This document shows, piece by piece, positions 1 through 11,491 of a stretch of 64,000 nucleotides of DNA (position 1 is its first letter; the number at the start of each line of letters is the position of its first letter). The stretch is from Gliomastix tumulicola. Its lineage: Eukaryota; Ascomycota; Sordariomycetes; Hypocreales; Bionectriaceae. Location: contig BCHX01000008.1 of NCBI GenBank assembly GCA_001599755.1, forward strand, positions 1,860,001 through 1,924,000, written 5' to 3'. The position numbers and the translations under genes were made by a program. The notes beneath the pieces were generated by a model, which ran no database searches, was not told the origin of the DNA, and saw only the letters and a program-made list of their open reading frames with translations.

Positions 1-279
1 GGGATAGTAAAATTTTGGAGGTTCATATGTGATCGTCATCATTCTCTATAAAAGGTTAGGTGCCATACCGTACATCAGAAAGACAGAAAGGGGTCCCGAA
101 GACCCGTGAGCGCGAAGACGGCTTGATGGCGTAGATCAGGTCCAAGCGACTATATCATCAACGAGGTTGGGCGAAGGGTATGAAGAAGAAGAAAAGAATC
201 GACAGAAGAAAAGAACCAGGGCAGTCGAGCAGGGAATTCGATTTCTCGACCCCATGCCAGCAGCTCCCTATTCCCTTGC
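1..279. other. 3' flank of 6-phosphogluconolactonase gene
   Basis: This stretch lies downstream of the minus-strand gene that ends at 280. The short open frame that starts here on the plus strand (167-466) overlaps that gene in antisense and is not protein-like. It is probably 3' UTR and intergenic DNA; I see no other feature. Confidence 0.5.
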
Positions 280-1062
280 TCAAAGGAACGCCCGGCGAGG
301 GAAAGCCACACCCTCTATAGCAGGTTCGTCCACAAACCAGCTAACCCTATCACCCGCCGCCTCGTTGACAAGCGCGCACGGCAGACCGTCGTCCGAGTCG
401 AAGATCTGCTTCATAACATCCTTCTTGCCCCCGCCGGTGGCGACAAATGCAACGCGAACGGCATGAGTGACGACGGGAAGGGTAAGCGTGATGCGCTTGG
501 GAGGCGGCTTAGGCGAGTCCTCGATGGGCGCGACCCAGGCATCCGACTCGCGCAGTAGCGGGTGGCCAGGGAAGAGCGAGCAGGTGTGCCCGTCGGGACC
601 GCAGCCGAGAAGTAACAGGTCGAAGATGGGCAGACGGACCGAGTCGCGGGAGGCAAAGCTGGCCACAAGGGTCTGCTCGTACTCGTCGGCGAGGTTCTGG
701 GTATCGCCCAGGTGCTCGACGTTGATGGGGTGCACGGCGGGGCTTTGGCCCTCGGGGAGCTTATCCAGGAGCTCTGACTTCAGGAGAGCGTAGTTAGAGT
801 CGGCGTGGTCGAGCGGCACGGCGCGCTCATCGGCGAAGAAGATCTCCCACTTGGAGAAGTCGACGACATCGTTCGGACCGGACGACGGGGCCAGCAGTGC
901 GGCGGCGAGAGTCTTCGGCAGGGATCCGCCGGAGACAGCGACCTTGAAGACGCCGTGGCGGGAGATGCCAATGTTCTGACTCTCGACGACGTAGCTGCGC
1001 AGGGCCGTCGCGAGGGCCTCGACGCCGGGGAAGGCAAAGAGGCTTGGCTGTGACTTGGGCAT
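280..1062 (-). CDS. 6-phosphogluconolactonase
   Basis: The product hydrolyses 6-phosphoglucono-delta-lactone to 6-phosphogluconate, the second step of the oxidative pentose phosphate pathway, in the cytosol. The frame is a single exon of 260 residues, the usual length for the fungal Sol/6PGL family. It begins at an ATG at 1062, and the first residues (MPKSQPSLFAFPG) look like a genuine family start. Seen in the protein are the phosphate-binding stretch VAVSGGSLPKTL near residue 42, FFADERAVP near residue 76, and the family signature GCGPDGHTCSLFPGHPLL near residue 153. These define the glucosamine/galactosamine-6-phosphate isomerase superfamily. There is no signal peptide. The next gene is divergent and 4.4 kb away, so there is no tight promoter sharing. 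A hexosamine isomerase is the only alternative, and the length and motif set argue against it. Confidence 0.93.
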   Translation of the reverse strand: MPKSQPSLFAFPGVEALATALRSYVVESQNIGISRHGVFKVAVSGGSLPKTLAAALLAPSSGPNDVVDFSKWEIFFADERAVPLDHADSNYALLKSELLDKLPEGQSPAVHPINVEHLGDTQNLADEYEQTLVASFASRDSVRLPIFDLLLLGCGPDGHTCSLFPGHPLLRESDAWVAPIEDSPKPPPKRITLTLPVVTHAVRVAFVATGGGKKDVMKQIFDSDDGLPCALVNEAAGDRVSWFVDEPAIEGVAFPRRAFL

Positions 1063-4000
1063 AGCTTCAGCTAAGTTTCGTTTATCTCGCGCGCGCGCAA
1101 TGGCGGGGTTGTTGCACTTGTTCGGTTCGTTGCTGTGTCTCGGGCGGGTTCTCGGTCTCTCTCTTAGATGGAGCTCTCTAGAAATAAATCACCTGTGCAG
1201 CTCGTCGCGACGTAACGTAACGGACTAGTGCAATACGATGGGAAGCGAAGCGAATCGATGTCTCAGGGGTCGAGTCGAGGTGAGGTGAGGTGATGTGATG
1301 TGATGTGATGGTTGCGATGGTGGGGTTGATGTTTTGGAGGGGTTGAAGGGAATCAGAGCGACAGGGCCGGGCCCGGGTCGGATGTACCTGTACTTTACCC
1401 ACTGTTGGCTTTTTGGCTTGTGACGGGCGGAGGGAATCCCCCGCCATGTGTGAAATGTGTGAACATGTGCGTGCATGCGTGAAGGCCGTTGGGAGCGACT
1501 CGGAGCTTCACCCTCTCCATTAGCAATAATCCAGGTCCCTTAGTAAGTGAGCGAACATAATAATAGGTAATTCCTGGGCAGATGGTCGCCACCAAACCGT
1601 CGGTATCGCGGCCCCAAGCAGCTATCGAATCAGAGCACTCAGCCCGACAGGGAGATCAGGGCCCTCCTGTTCATCATACTAGGGACTGAGATGATCCATG
1701 AACAACCCGGAACGGAGGCATTCCCAGGTAGGCCCGGAATGACCGACGCCCTCAGGACAAAGGCAATGATGATGCACAGTACCGCTCGTGCCACTGTGCA
1801 AGGTTGGAAGCAAAATTTTGGCGCCAAGTGTCCACGGGCGCCTCTCCACTTTGAGTCGCCGACCGATAAGGGTCGAGTGGCTTTGTGCCTGGTCGGTGTC
1901 CACGTTATGGCACTGCAGCTCGCAGGATGGTTTCTGTGTGTAATGGTGAAGCAGTAGTAGCAGGCCTAAAGAGGCCTTACAGGCAGTGGTGCCTAAATGC
2001 CTCACATTGTCTCTGTCGCTGCAGGGGATTGACTGCAAGTCATCTGGAGAAGCAACGGAACTGATTTTCGCTGCATGGATGCATGCTGTGCCTCAATTCG
2101 AGAAGGCCAATCGTAGTAAGTCGTAATAACCTTACCTAGCAGCTTCTCAACAGGACTAGCGATGATCTGGTGGGATTTGATAGCAGGGACACCGTTCTGA
2201 TAAGCTTTCCCGAAGTCCAGCGTTGAAGTCCCAGCAGGCGTCAGAGACCCGACGTTGATGTCGCTAAAGTACTGGTACTCTCATGGAAAATGGGACATCA
2301 CACCTGTCCGCCCAGGGATGACGTAGGGAGGGGTGCCAGGCCCCGCCAATAACGTTGCGCACAGTGCACTGGAAGCTCTGGAGACGATGCACACTGACCC
2401 CAGAGTCAACTACCGTATCGAAACGTCGTAGCTACATGGATGCATTGCTTGCTTGATCCCCGTCGCGGCGGAAGTTTCTGTCCCAAGCCCAGCGGTCGCG
2501 AGTCAGCATTCCGCATCGGGGTCCTTTCCTGAGGCGGTAAAACGGAGAGGGGCGGCGAGATGTGCAATCTTGACAGTACTAGTATCTGACCTGCATCCGC
2601 CGCCCGTGACAGCATGTACGGCCCCCAAAGTACCTCATGTAAGCAATGCAGGCGCACAGAATCAATGGTGGTATGAGGCTAGGGTCTAGATGCGAGGAGT
2701 ACTGACCGGGGAGTGCCTAAACAGTTTACATGTATCCTGTGTGGTGTCGGAGCTCTCCGTGTCAGGAATGAGGAGGACCAGTGGCGTCGAGACTGGCATA
2801 CTCGTGTCTGAAGCACGATGACATACCCCGGGCTCTTTTTCTCACCCCGAAATCTCGCAGGATAGGCACTTCAATGGTGCAGCGAGGATGGCGCAGAGTA
2901 CGAGTCAACTGCTTTCCGACCGCCGAGGTGAACCCGGCCCACATGAACAGTGTCCATAATCGCCGGCAAGGAATGGGGAGGGTTACTGTAAATCATGCAC
3001 CTTCCCTGGCAGTTAGAACGGAGGGGCAGGCCCTAGGATTCCCAAGGATTCGTGGAAACTGCAGGACCCCAGAAAGGCGACGGTCCCTTTTTGGGGGCAA
3101 TGCCTTGCATGAGGGACGGGACGAGGAAGGGGCTCACGGCGGGCAGCTCTTACCTGTCTGAGCACGTACCTCCCGCGGCGCGCGCAGTACATACGTTCGT
3201 ACTGTGCGGTCAAGGCCAGCCAGGTACCTGTGGCTACAACACTCGGGCTCTCCTGCCTCGCTGATTTTAAAAGATTATTAATGATGCAGGAACGCGTAGC
3301 GCCAGTCGGGTCGTCCCTGCCTCAGACCTGCATCTTTACCAGGACAAGAGTCAACCGAGTAAGGAGGCACTTATGTAATTATCAGTGCCTCAACTGACGA
3401 CACCTCATCCATACGACGGAGCAACGCCTGTCCAACCATCCTCACTCAGCACCGCATTATGCCATTCCCTCGCGCTCATGCTAGGTGCTACACCGACTGG
3501 CTGGTCGGAGCTGTCCAGAATCTCCAGATGGATGCCCCGGTGCCCGCAAGGATCAGTGCTTTCCAGCGTGATAACGCCTTGCCTGCCCTCTTCGCTTCTG
3601 CTGCACCAATACGACTGTCTCCCCCCCACCCTTGCTAGAGCACCTGGGACAAGCCATTCCATCATCATCATCATGTGAGTGAGGTCGAGGAGGCAATCTT
3701 TTCTCCACGGCCTCCTCCTCCAAAGGACTTCCGTTGCGTTGGGTCCTTGCCAGCGCCTCGAACACTGGAGTTCTGGAGTTCAGGTTGGCTTGCCACATCC
3801 GCCTCAGGTAGTGCCGGTGTCTCTCGTCTCCTCTCCAAGACCGACCGGTTTCTGACTTATGCTTTCCTGGTATAGGACCCTCCCTCCCTCCCAGCTCTCC
3901 GACGCGGACGGAAATATGGGGCCGAGAAGAAGGGTGTCATCGAAGGAGTTCCATTGCAGCCGGCCCCTGGGATCTGTTTCGACTGCCATTCCATGACCAG

Positions 4001-5474
4001 CAGGTCAGCAGAGCCAGCCACGACCGCCTGTAGGTCGAGTGAGACGAGAAGGCAAAGGGCTAACGCTTAGGTAGGTGCAAAGCACCACGGATAAGGTCTA
4101 GGGCAACGCCTCCTCCCTAAGCCGAAGTCCCTAAGGTACATTTAGTGGAATTCAGGGTCCAATAGTTTCTAGTGTTGGCTCGGAAGATTTCCCTCACGTC
4201 CGATTCCAGCAGTTGGCTTTCTTACCATTCACAGTTCCCTGCGACAAACAACCGGCTCTATTTTTGGAGGGGTCGATTTTTCACACCCTCTCGCGCCTGA
4301 GAAAACGTGGGCAGGTCTGCCCTATCGTGCACGAAAGGAGTAATATCCAAACATCCAACTGCTTCAGGTGCTCCAGGTGCTCCAAGTGCTCCAAGTGCTC
4401 CAAGTGTGGTGGGAAGGTCCTTCTCCAGAACTTGGGACATCCTTCAGCAAACGCACGGAGGGTCCTCGACCAGGCTTGTCGTCTCTTGACCTCAGGCGCG
4501 CACGCCAGGTGCATTTTGATGGCACGTCTCATGACCAACCCCTGTACAGACATCCAGAAGCGACTCCAAGTGCCTTAGTTAAGCGGAGGCAAGACTGTCG
4601 ATCTCGCAAAAGCAAGCAATCCAGCCTGCCAGCATTTCGCTGCTGTCCGCATCCTTCCTCCCTCTGATCTGCCCATCCCTCCCCGCCCCCCTGCCCCAGC
4701 CAATCTCACTGGCTTGCGCGGTACCGGCCACCCTTCCACCTGTTTCTCTCGTTTGCGCACTGTATCCGGGCTCGAGAGGCATAGAGCAGTGCCTCCGGGA
4801 GCGCCACGGGTCAGCAGGAAATAGCACAGTGCCGTGCAGATATATCGCCGGTGAGATCCTCTCGGGAGTGCTGCCAAGGTCGGTCCAGTGCAGTGTGTTT
4901 TGCGCCGTGCACAGCAAATCCTGGTCTCCTCGAGGGGGCGTATCGACGATCCAAACCGTCTGCCGAACGTCAGATGGACCGAGCAGGCGCATTTTCTCGT
5001 CGACGCCTCTCTTAGGTCCACAAGAACGACGCCCCTCCAATATTAGGGCGGCTCAGCTCATCACGCTCCCACAGCGTTCCAAGTTCCAACCAACACTCGT
5101 GCTGCAGGACTACAGGAGGACAGTCAGTGCCACCGCCGCCAGCAAGTGCCAACAACCTACCTGCTGGACTTAAGCGCTCCTCGGACAGACCCGCCATCTG
5201 GCCGGCGTCAAGGTTGCTGCTCCAAGCCGATGACGAGCACCCGATAAAACCGTACACACGCACGCCTCTTTTTTTCCTTCGCTGCTCTCTCCTCTGCTCG
5301 GTGGGGTTTGGTCTTCCTCGCTAGAACCGAGAGAGGTGCTCGGGGCCCCCGGTGCGTTCTGTCACGGCAGGCTGTTTTCAAATCTGTCCTCCGAGACACG
5401 ATTTCGACCCGACCTCGTACTTTCGCAACCCCACCTGCCCAGTCAGCCATTCCCCCGGGCGCCCGCTCTTCAAC
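1063..5474. promoter_or_regulatory. 4.4-kb divergent intergenic region (6PGL / SMYD-like)
   Basis: This lies between two genes pointing away from each other, so it holds both promoters. The 6PGL side has a GCGC run just before the start and a GGTGA/TGTGA repeat at 1279-1310. A CAT run is at 3660-3674 and a 9-nt tandem repeat at 4361-4405. AGTACTAGTA occurs at 2575-2584. Open frames here are short, biased and unlike known proteins. I found no tRNA, transposase or spliced gene, but an unfamiliar short gene cannot be excluded. Confidence 0.5.
4361..4405. repeat. 9-nt tandem repeat, five units
   Basis: Five adjacent 9-nt units follow one another: gcttcaggt, gctccaggt, then three exact gctccaagt. 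In some frames this produces runs of Cys-Ser-Lys or Leu-Glu-His, which is how short repetitive open frames arise here. It lies about 1.1 kb upstream of the SMYD-like gene. Confidence 0.9.
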
Positions 5475-7130
5475 ATGGACGACGACGAGATCGACCTTCA
5501 GGAGCAGCTCTTTGATCGCCGCCTTCAGTTGACCGAGGCGCTCATCAGTCTGCCGTACGACTTGATTCGGTACCTCGAGCGCGCCGCCGTCTACTCCGAC
5601 CTGGGCTATCCGGACCTTGCTGCCGGCGATGCTTATCGGGCGCTCCTCCTCGCCGATGAAGTCGTCAACGAAGGCTTTGAGTATCACGAGCAGGCTCTGG
5701 AAAGCTTGCGGAGGCATGTCGCTTATAGTCTCCCAGATGTCCTTAACTTCGGCCATCTGTCGGCGAGCTGGACGTTTACCGACGACGGCAACACTGCCAC
5801 TGGGGAGCTTGCTAAAATCGCATCGACTAGAGCATACCAGATCCTGTCGCTGAGCCTAGTTCTGTGTGGGTGCTTAAAAAGCGCCGCAACGTTCTGCGAG
5901 CGAGGCCTTCAATCCGCCCCGACGAACCAAGAGCTCTTGAATATCAAGGGGCATATTCAACTCTTCGCGGAGCGCAAGCTTAGACGGCCGAACTTCGATA
6001 TTAACGACCTTCCAGACTCCGGGCTCGTCAGACGAGAAGTCTACCCATGGAATAACCACGAGCCCGATCGATTCTCTGCCGAGTCGTTGTCCGCATTGAA
6101 TGCGGATATGAGGAGGATGGCGCCCAAATGCGAAGTCAGGGTGGCAATGCTTCCCATATTGCTGGAGGACGCGAGCGATACAGATGGATATGAGATCATA
6201 CCAACGTGCCAACAACTGGGAGTCTTTGCGAAGGAGGACATCGGGCCGGGCGAGCCTGTGCTGCAGGAATACTCGCTCCTGACAGCCAACAACCGGCTCA
6301 AGGATCCGCTGTGCGATGCCTGTGGCTCCAATTTGCCACCGTTGGGAAGCGAGCAAGAGCCTGTCAACTGTGCTGAATGCCAGGATACCGTCTTCTGCAG
6401 CGAATACTGCCATGACCAGGCTCAGGAGCGTTACCACGGCGCAGTGTGTGACATGGACGTCGATGCCATCGCCAAAGATCCAGATGCCTTCGAGGCAGAC
6501 GAGACGTTATACTTGTTGCTTCTGTCGCGGGTGCTCGCTCTGGCGGCACATCAGGACGTCCACCCGCTGGACACTCGCGAGGTCAAATTCATATGGGGCG
6601 ATTTCGTACCTTGGGCGACCAACGCCATTGATCCCTCGCCAGATGCAGGGCCGCCTCCGGAGTGGACGCTTCCATTCTCCTTCAAGTACAATATCGAGAC
6701 CCCGCTACACATCCTTGAGAAGATGGACATCGACATCTATGCGACGCTCGCACGATACGACCTGTGGGTTCTCAATACCCTGTATGCCAAGTTCCGAGGC
6801 ACAGCATCGGCGCGGAAGAGTCACCGTGACGGACGTCCCGATGTGGCGGCGGTGCACCCTTACTGGTGTCTCGCCAACCACGACTGCAACCCCAACGTGA
6901 CTTGGGAATGGGGAGGCCGGATGGTGCTCTGGTCCAAGCAGCAGCGCATCGGCAACTCGCCTGGAGGTATAATGAAAGGGGAGGAGATTCTCAACCATTA
7001 TTGCGACATCGATCTGCCAGTCCAGCAGCGACGTGAATGGGCCAAGGGAAGCCTGGGAGGCTGGTGTATGTGTCAGAGGTGCCGTGACGAGGCAGCCGGG
7101 GCAGCGCAAGCGAGCAACCATGCCTCGTGA
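5475..7130 (+). CDS. SMYD-like SET/MYND-domain protein with N-terminal helical repeats
   Basis: This is a single-exon protein of 551 residues from the ATG at 5475 (MDDDEIDLQ). The frame is open further upstream, but that part is not protein-like. Residues 1 to about 200 are helical and TPR-like (RAAVYSDLGYPDLAAGDAYRALL). A MYND-type zinc-binding pattern follows at about 281-327, with C-x2-C, C-x2-C, C-x3-C and H-x3-C spacings. The split SET domain shows GVFAKEDIGPGEPVL before the zinc finger, then NHDCNPN near 467 and GEEILNHYCDID near 502. It ends with the post-SET-like CMCQRC. SMYD enzymes methylate lysine on histones or other proteins using S-adenosylmethionine. The key Asn-His and Tyr positions are kept, so activity is plausible; the substrate is unknown. 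The gene converges on the calponin-homology gene downstream. Confidence 0.85.
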   Translation: MDDDEIDLQEQLFDRRLQLTEALISLPYDLIRYLERAAVYSDLGYPDLAAGDAYRALLLADEVVNEGFEYHEQALESLRRHVAYSLPDVLNFGHLSASWTFTDDGNTATGELAKIASTRAYQILSLSLVLCGCLKSAATFCERGLQSAPTNQELLNIKGHIQLFAERKLRRPNFDINDLPDSGLVRREVYPWNNHEPDRFSAESLSALNADMRRMAPKCEVRVAMLPILLEDASDTDGYEIIPTCQQLGVFAKEDIGPGEPVLQEYSLLTANNRLKDPLCDACGSNLPPLGSEQEPVNCAECQDTVFCSEYCHDQAQERYHGAVCDMDVDAIAKDPDAFEADETLYLLLLSRVLALAAHQDVHPLDTREVKFIWGDFVPWATNAIDPSPDAGPPPEWTLPFSFKYNIETPLHILEKMDIDIYATLARYDLWVLNTLYAKFRGTASARKSHRDGRPDVAAVHPYWCLANHDCNPNVTWEWGGRMVLWSKQQRIGNSPGGIMKGEEILNHYCDIDLPVQQRREWAKGSLGGWCMCQRCRDEAAGAAQASNHAS

Positions 7131-8923
7131 GCATCTGTCACGTTTGATGTAACAGCATCACCGTTGATGCAGCATTTCGGCCAGTCCAAAAAAAGATGGA
7201 ATGTGGAGGAAAAGCCATCCGGCATGGAGGCGAGAAGCAGCACTGGAGGGATTCATGTCTGAGTTGATGTCTTGCCCAGACACACACCAACAGTGCGCCC
7301 ACACGACTCGAGACGGGCTGACAAACAAGCCCCGAGATATACGATGACCCAATTGAAAGGGGGATAACGGGTTGCTGCATAATACACGGTCGGTTCAGTC
7401 CAGCCCGACCCATCCACGCCTTCTCGGAAGACCAGGCCGGATGGAGTGATGGAGTTGGGGTCGGGTGGTGTCGGCAAAGCAATGACAGACGTCATTGAGA
7501 CCCCCTTACCTTGGGCAAATCAGCATTACAGAGCACGGGAAGGGGGGCATAATGAGAAGGAGAAGAAGGGAGGGAGCGCATGGGATTAATGATTATGACT
7601 TACTCAACCACCCTTACATATGAATACATGGAGGCGTTCGGGTGCCTAGTATTGGAGACGATTAGCGGGGTCTCCTCCGTCATGCTTGGGCTTTCAGGTC
7701 TCTCTCAGCACTGTTGAGCACTCACTGGTAGCGTCTTGAATGACTAGCTGTCTTCTTTGGCCCGTTCTCTTTTTTATCCTGATTTGTGTGTCCTGCCTTC
7801 TGCCCATTGTGTGGCAAGGATAATATTCTAGCTGGGAAAAAGAAATGCTCTAGATCCGACGTCTAAGCCCATGACTGGGAGAAAATAATCGAGAGTCGAG
7901 GGAAATTTTTCAAATTTTTGTTCACATGGCATCGAGATCATGGAGTCGGAGATGGGAACTGAGGATTGCGGCTTCTCCGTTCGAAGGGGGGGGGGGGGAG
8001 ATGCCGATGTGCTTTGTTTGGCCATGGAGCATGTCGATGTATTCTTACTGGACGAGAGAGAGAGATATGGTACAACTTCGGGGTCCGAGAAATTTGACAC
8101 ATCATATCTGGCGTCTTTTGTGTGTGTGCGCGTGTGTGTATGTGTGTATCTATGTATATACGTGCGTAGTTTAAATGCAATGAAATGCTTCAGGATGGTA
8201 GATAAATAGGAGAACAAGGACCTTCTCATAGAGTAAGGTAGATTTCCCCCGGCCCTGAATCCTAGACAAAATCAATACCCGTGACACAGCAAAGCGCAAG
8301 CATACCCCCTTTCCGTGGTGCTGGGTCGGACTGGAAACAGATCATCTCCGCCAGGCAGGGGTGTGTTCTTTTCTTCACCGTCTGTTTGCTATCACTACTA
8401 CGTTAGGGAGTGCAAGGGGAAAAAAATTAAGGTGTGATGTACAATTAATAATGGTCCATGGCAAAGTGCAGAATCCAGGGATGGGATTTTTTTTTAAAAA
8501 AAAAAATTCTTAGTCGTACTAGCTCGCTATGCTGTCATCGTGCGTTTATTCTCGATTATGGGGGAGGGTTTCGATTTGCGATTTTTCCCCGGGTCGGTCT
8601 TTTCCTAGAAGAGAATGAAGAGATGGGCAGCGATCCATGGAAAAAGAAGAACAAGAAGAAGAAGGACAGAAAAAAAAAGGGAGGATCCATCATGGGCTGA
8701 CGCTTGCATCTCCGCCGCTCCGGGAACGTCTCCGCTTGTGAAGGAGGGAGAGGGGAGGGTTGCTGTGATTGGCTTGTTTGCTGGACGCGTGCACGGGATC
8801 CCGAGATGTTGGCCTGGGTCTTGGGAGGACTTAGAGTGGTCAGATGATGATGATGAAGAAGAAGTAATTGTCTATAAGAATGGATAGTAGAAAGCGGGTG
8901 AGGAAGAAGAAGAAGAGAGATCA
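7131..8923. other. Convergent intergenic region, low-complexity
   Basis: This is 1.8 kb between the 3' ends of the SMYD-like gene and the calponin-homology gene. It holds a 13-nt G run at 7986-7998, a GT-rich stretch around 8120-8165 and a T9A11 block at 8487-8506. A purine-rich AAG/GAA stretch follows at about 8640-8690. No convincing gene is seen; it is presumably two 3' UTRs and spacer. Confidence 0.5.
8487..8506. repeat. T9-A11 homopolymer dyad
   Basis: Nine T are followed directly by eleven A, a self-complementary tract in the spacer between two converging genes. It could help end transcription on either strand or disfavour nucleosomes; neither is shown by sequence alone. Confidence 0.8.
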
Positions 8924-11040
8924 TCATTTGGGAGGCCCGGGGAGCGGCCGTGGCCCGACGATCTGCCTCCTCCCAGCACCAATGCCCTGTCCTCCCTTGT
9001 TCTGGCTGTCGCCGCCGGTGAAGCCGGTCCACTGGTTCACGTCCCATTTCCCGCCGATGCCGCCTCCGATGCCGTCCACGCCGTCGCCGGACCGGACCGC
9101 CGCCGCCGTCTCCTTCTGCGCCTCCTCCCACTCGCGCTGCCGCTGCCGCTCCATCTCCATCTCGCGCTCCAGGAGAGACTTGGACGCCCATCCGCTGGCC
9201 TTAGTCGCCGTCTGGCTCTGCACGCGTCGGCGGTCCTCGGCGTCCTGCTCCGCCGTGGCTCCGAGCTCCCGTGAGTAGGTCTGCTTGGTCTGTGCCGGGG
9301 CGGGTGCCTCCTGCTCGGCGAGGAATCTATCCGTGCGGCTTGGAGGGGTCGGCACGGCGCGTGGCGGTGACTTGTAGGCTGCCGGGTCGGGTAGAGGACG
9401 TCCGCCTGTGTTCTGGGGCTTGATGGGCGGTGCTGCCGTTGGGTCTGGCAGCGGGCGTGGTGACTTGGCCGGTGCTAGAGGTGATGATACTGCCGGCTTC
9501 GCAGACCGTGGCTCTTGTAGTTGCTGCTGCTGTCGGTTCCATTCCGTGTGTAGAACTTCCCGCTCGTCCCTCGACCACGAATCTTGGCGGCTTGGCGTCG
9601 CATCGGCAGGTCGGCTCCTAGACCTTGCCCTGACCTTAGCTGGCTGCGTGTCACGGGTAGCAGACGGTGGCCGCCCCTGCCTCTCGCGCTCGTACTCTGC
9701 TTCGCGTTGCCTTGCGAGCTCGAGCTCCCTCTCCAGCTCCTTGACGCGGCTCGTATACCTCTCGTCGTCACCGCCGTCACCTGAGCTGGCTTGCTCGGCC
9801 TGGTACTGGCTGAGGAACTGGCCGCGTAGTCTGGCATCGCTGCGACTCCTAGTACGCTGGCGGTCCTCGTCCAGCCGTGCGGCAGCAGCCTCCTCCTCCT
9901 TGCGGCGCTTCTCCTCCGTGATCTTCCACTGCCGTTCTTCCTCTTCCCACCGCCGCTTCTCCTCATCTGCCTTTCTCTTCTCCTCGTCCCGCAGCCGTAG
10001 CGTCTCCTCCTCCCACTTGCGCTCTTCCTCCAGGCGGGCTAGCCGCTCTTCCTCCTCGAGCTCCGCCTTCCGCTGCTGCTCCTCCGCAAACAGCCGTGCC
10101 TCCTCAGCCTCCTTCTCCTTCCTTAGCCTTTCCTTCTCAGCCAGACTCGGCACCAACGGCGCGGAGCTCGTGATCTGCCTGCGCGCGCCAAAGGCAATGC
10201 CCAGGTTCCCCTGGCTCGCGCCGCCCATGTAGCCGTACTGCGCAATGTTCCACGCCGGCGACGTGGCGCCCTCGTGCTCCCGCCTGCTCCAGCTGCTAAC
10301 GGCGCCAGGGGACCCGGGCCCATTGTTATTGTGCGTCGGGCTCTTCGTGGGACTCCGTCGGCCGGACCCGGAGTCGCCGGTCTGGTTGTGCAAGAGCAGC
10401 GGCCTCGAACCGCCGTGCGACGTGTTGCTCGTCACGGAGATGCCCCTCCCACGCGACGACGGCGTGGCGGGCCCGGGACCGGGACCGCCCGTCCCCTGCG
10501 GACTCACGACGCTGCTGTTCCCCCTCGCGCGCGGGCCGATGACGGACGGGAACCGGCTCGGGCTGGCGGCGTTGGCGGCGCGGCTGAAGGCGCCGAGGCA
10601 CTGGAGCACCTGCGCGGGATCCTTCTGCTCGAACAGGTCGACCGTCAGGAAGGTGTCGTGCTGGTGCAGGTTGAGCGGGGCCGCCTGGCACGCGCGGAGG
10701 AAGATGGAGATGTTCTCCATCTGGACGAAGGGCATGGCGGACTGCTTGAACTTCACGCCCGGCCGGGGGACGACGAGGTTGACGAGTCTAGGAAAGCCGG
10801 GTGTGTCAGTGCCCAATTCCTCCAGACAGGGGGATAGATAGATAGATAGTCGTGGGGAGGGAGAGAGACGGACTTGCAGAGAGCGACGCCATCTTTGAGG
10901 CCTTCTAATAGATCGGCGGAGGGCAGTTTCTCCCCGAGGACGTCTTCGATCCAGGACCGTGCTTCATTGGCGGCGGCGGGTGTGTATTTGTCGAGGCGCA
11001 CCTTGCGCAGGTCCTTGTCGAGGGACGATACAGAGGCCAT
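8924..11040 (-). CDS. Calponin-homology (transgelin/Scp1-like) protein with long coiled-coil, proline-rich tail
   Basis: There are two exons, 11040-10874 and 10787-8924, with an 86-nt intron (10788-10873) that has a CTGAC branch site and a CTAG acceptor. Splicing joins ...GVALCK to LVNLVVPRPG in frame and gives 676 residues. I chose the ATG at 11040 (MASVSSLDKDLRKVRLDKY), a typical start for fungal Scp1/transgelin, over an upstream in-frame codon. Residues 15 to about 130 form one CH domain (ARSWIEDVLG, LPSADLLEGLKDG, NISIFLRACQ, DTFLTVDLFE). A Ser/Gly/Pro linker follows. A highly charged Glu/Arg/Lys coiled coil spans roughly 265-390, then a Pro-rich tail. CH proteins of this type bind actin and bundle or stabilise filaments. 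Yeast Scp1 and fission-yeast Stg1 are far shorter, so the long tail is notable. Confidence 0.85.
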
Positions 11041-11491
11041 GATGCCCCGGCTGCGGAAAAGCGCTGCAAGCTCGGCGTAGGAAGATAGAGGATTCGTAAA
11101 GTAAAGCAAACGGAGCTAGCAAAAGTGCCCGTCGTAGGGGTGGCGAATGGGAAGAAGAAGAAGCAGTCGTAGCCCGCGTCGAGTCGAGGGACTTGGAGGG
11201 AGGTTGTTGAATTCCAGGAATGCAGGTTAGGTAGGTTATGCAACCCAATGTCCGCTCCCCCCACCACGGAAGGAAGTGGCAGAGAATGACGTGGGCAAGG
11301 GGTGGCTGGGGAAAGCTGGTGTGGCTGGTGGAAAAGTTGCTGATGCGCCACCTTAATTGTGGCTGCTCAACGACTTCGTCCAATAGTCGAGGCCCGAATT
11401 CGATTAATACTACAAACGTTCCCAACGTCCGTCCAAACGTCCAACAATTTTGCCATCCATCTATGGAGAGGTGATACGCACAATTCTATCC
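11041..11491. promoter_or_regulatory. Shared divergent promoter, CH protein / NDUFAF2-like gene
   Basis: About 450 bp separate the start codons of two divergently read genes, so their promoters must overlap or abut. The minus-strand side carries a GAAGAAGAAGAAG tract (11150-11164). A TTAGGTAGGTTA stretch lies near 11226-11238. I cannot assign specific factor sites. Confidence 0.6.

Noticed and set aside
4213..4578. 121-codon plus-strand frame with CSKCSKCSKC repeats, resembling a metallothionein
   Set aside because: The Cys-Ser-Lys pattern is produced entirely by the 9-nt tandem repeat at 4361-4405, and the rest of the frame has no protein character.
9408..10232. 274-codon plus-strand Ser/Arg-rich frame
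   Set aside because: It is antisense to the coiled-coil part of the CH protein; the Ser runs are the complement of Glu/Arg codons.
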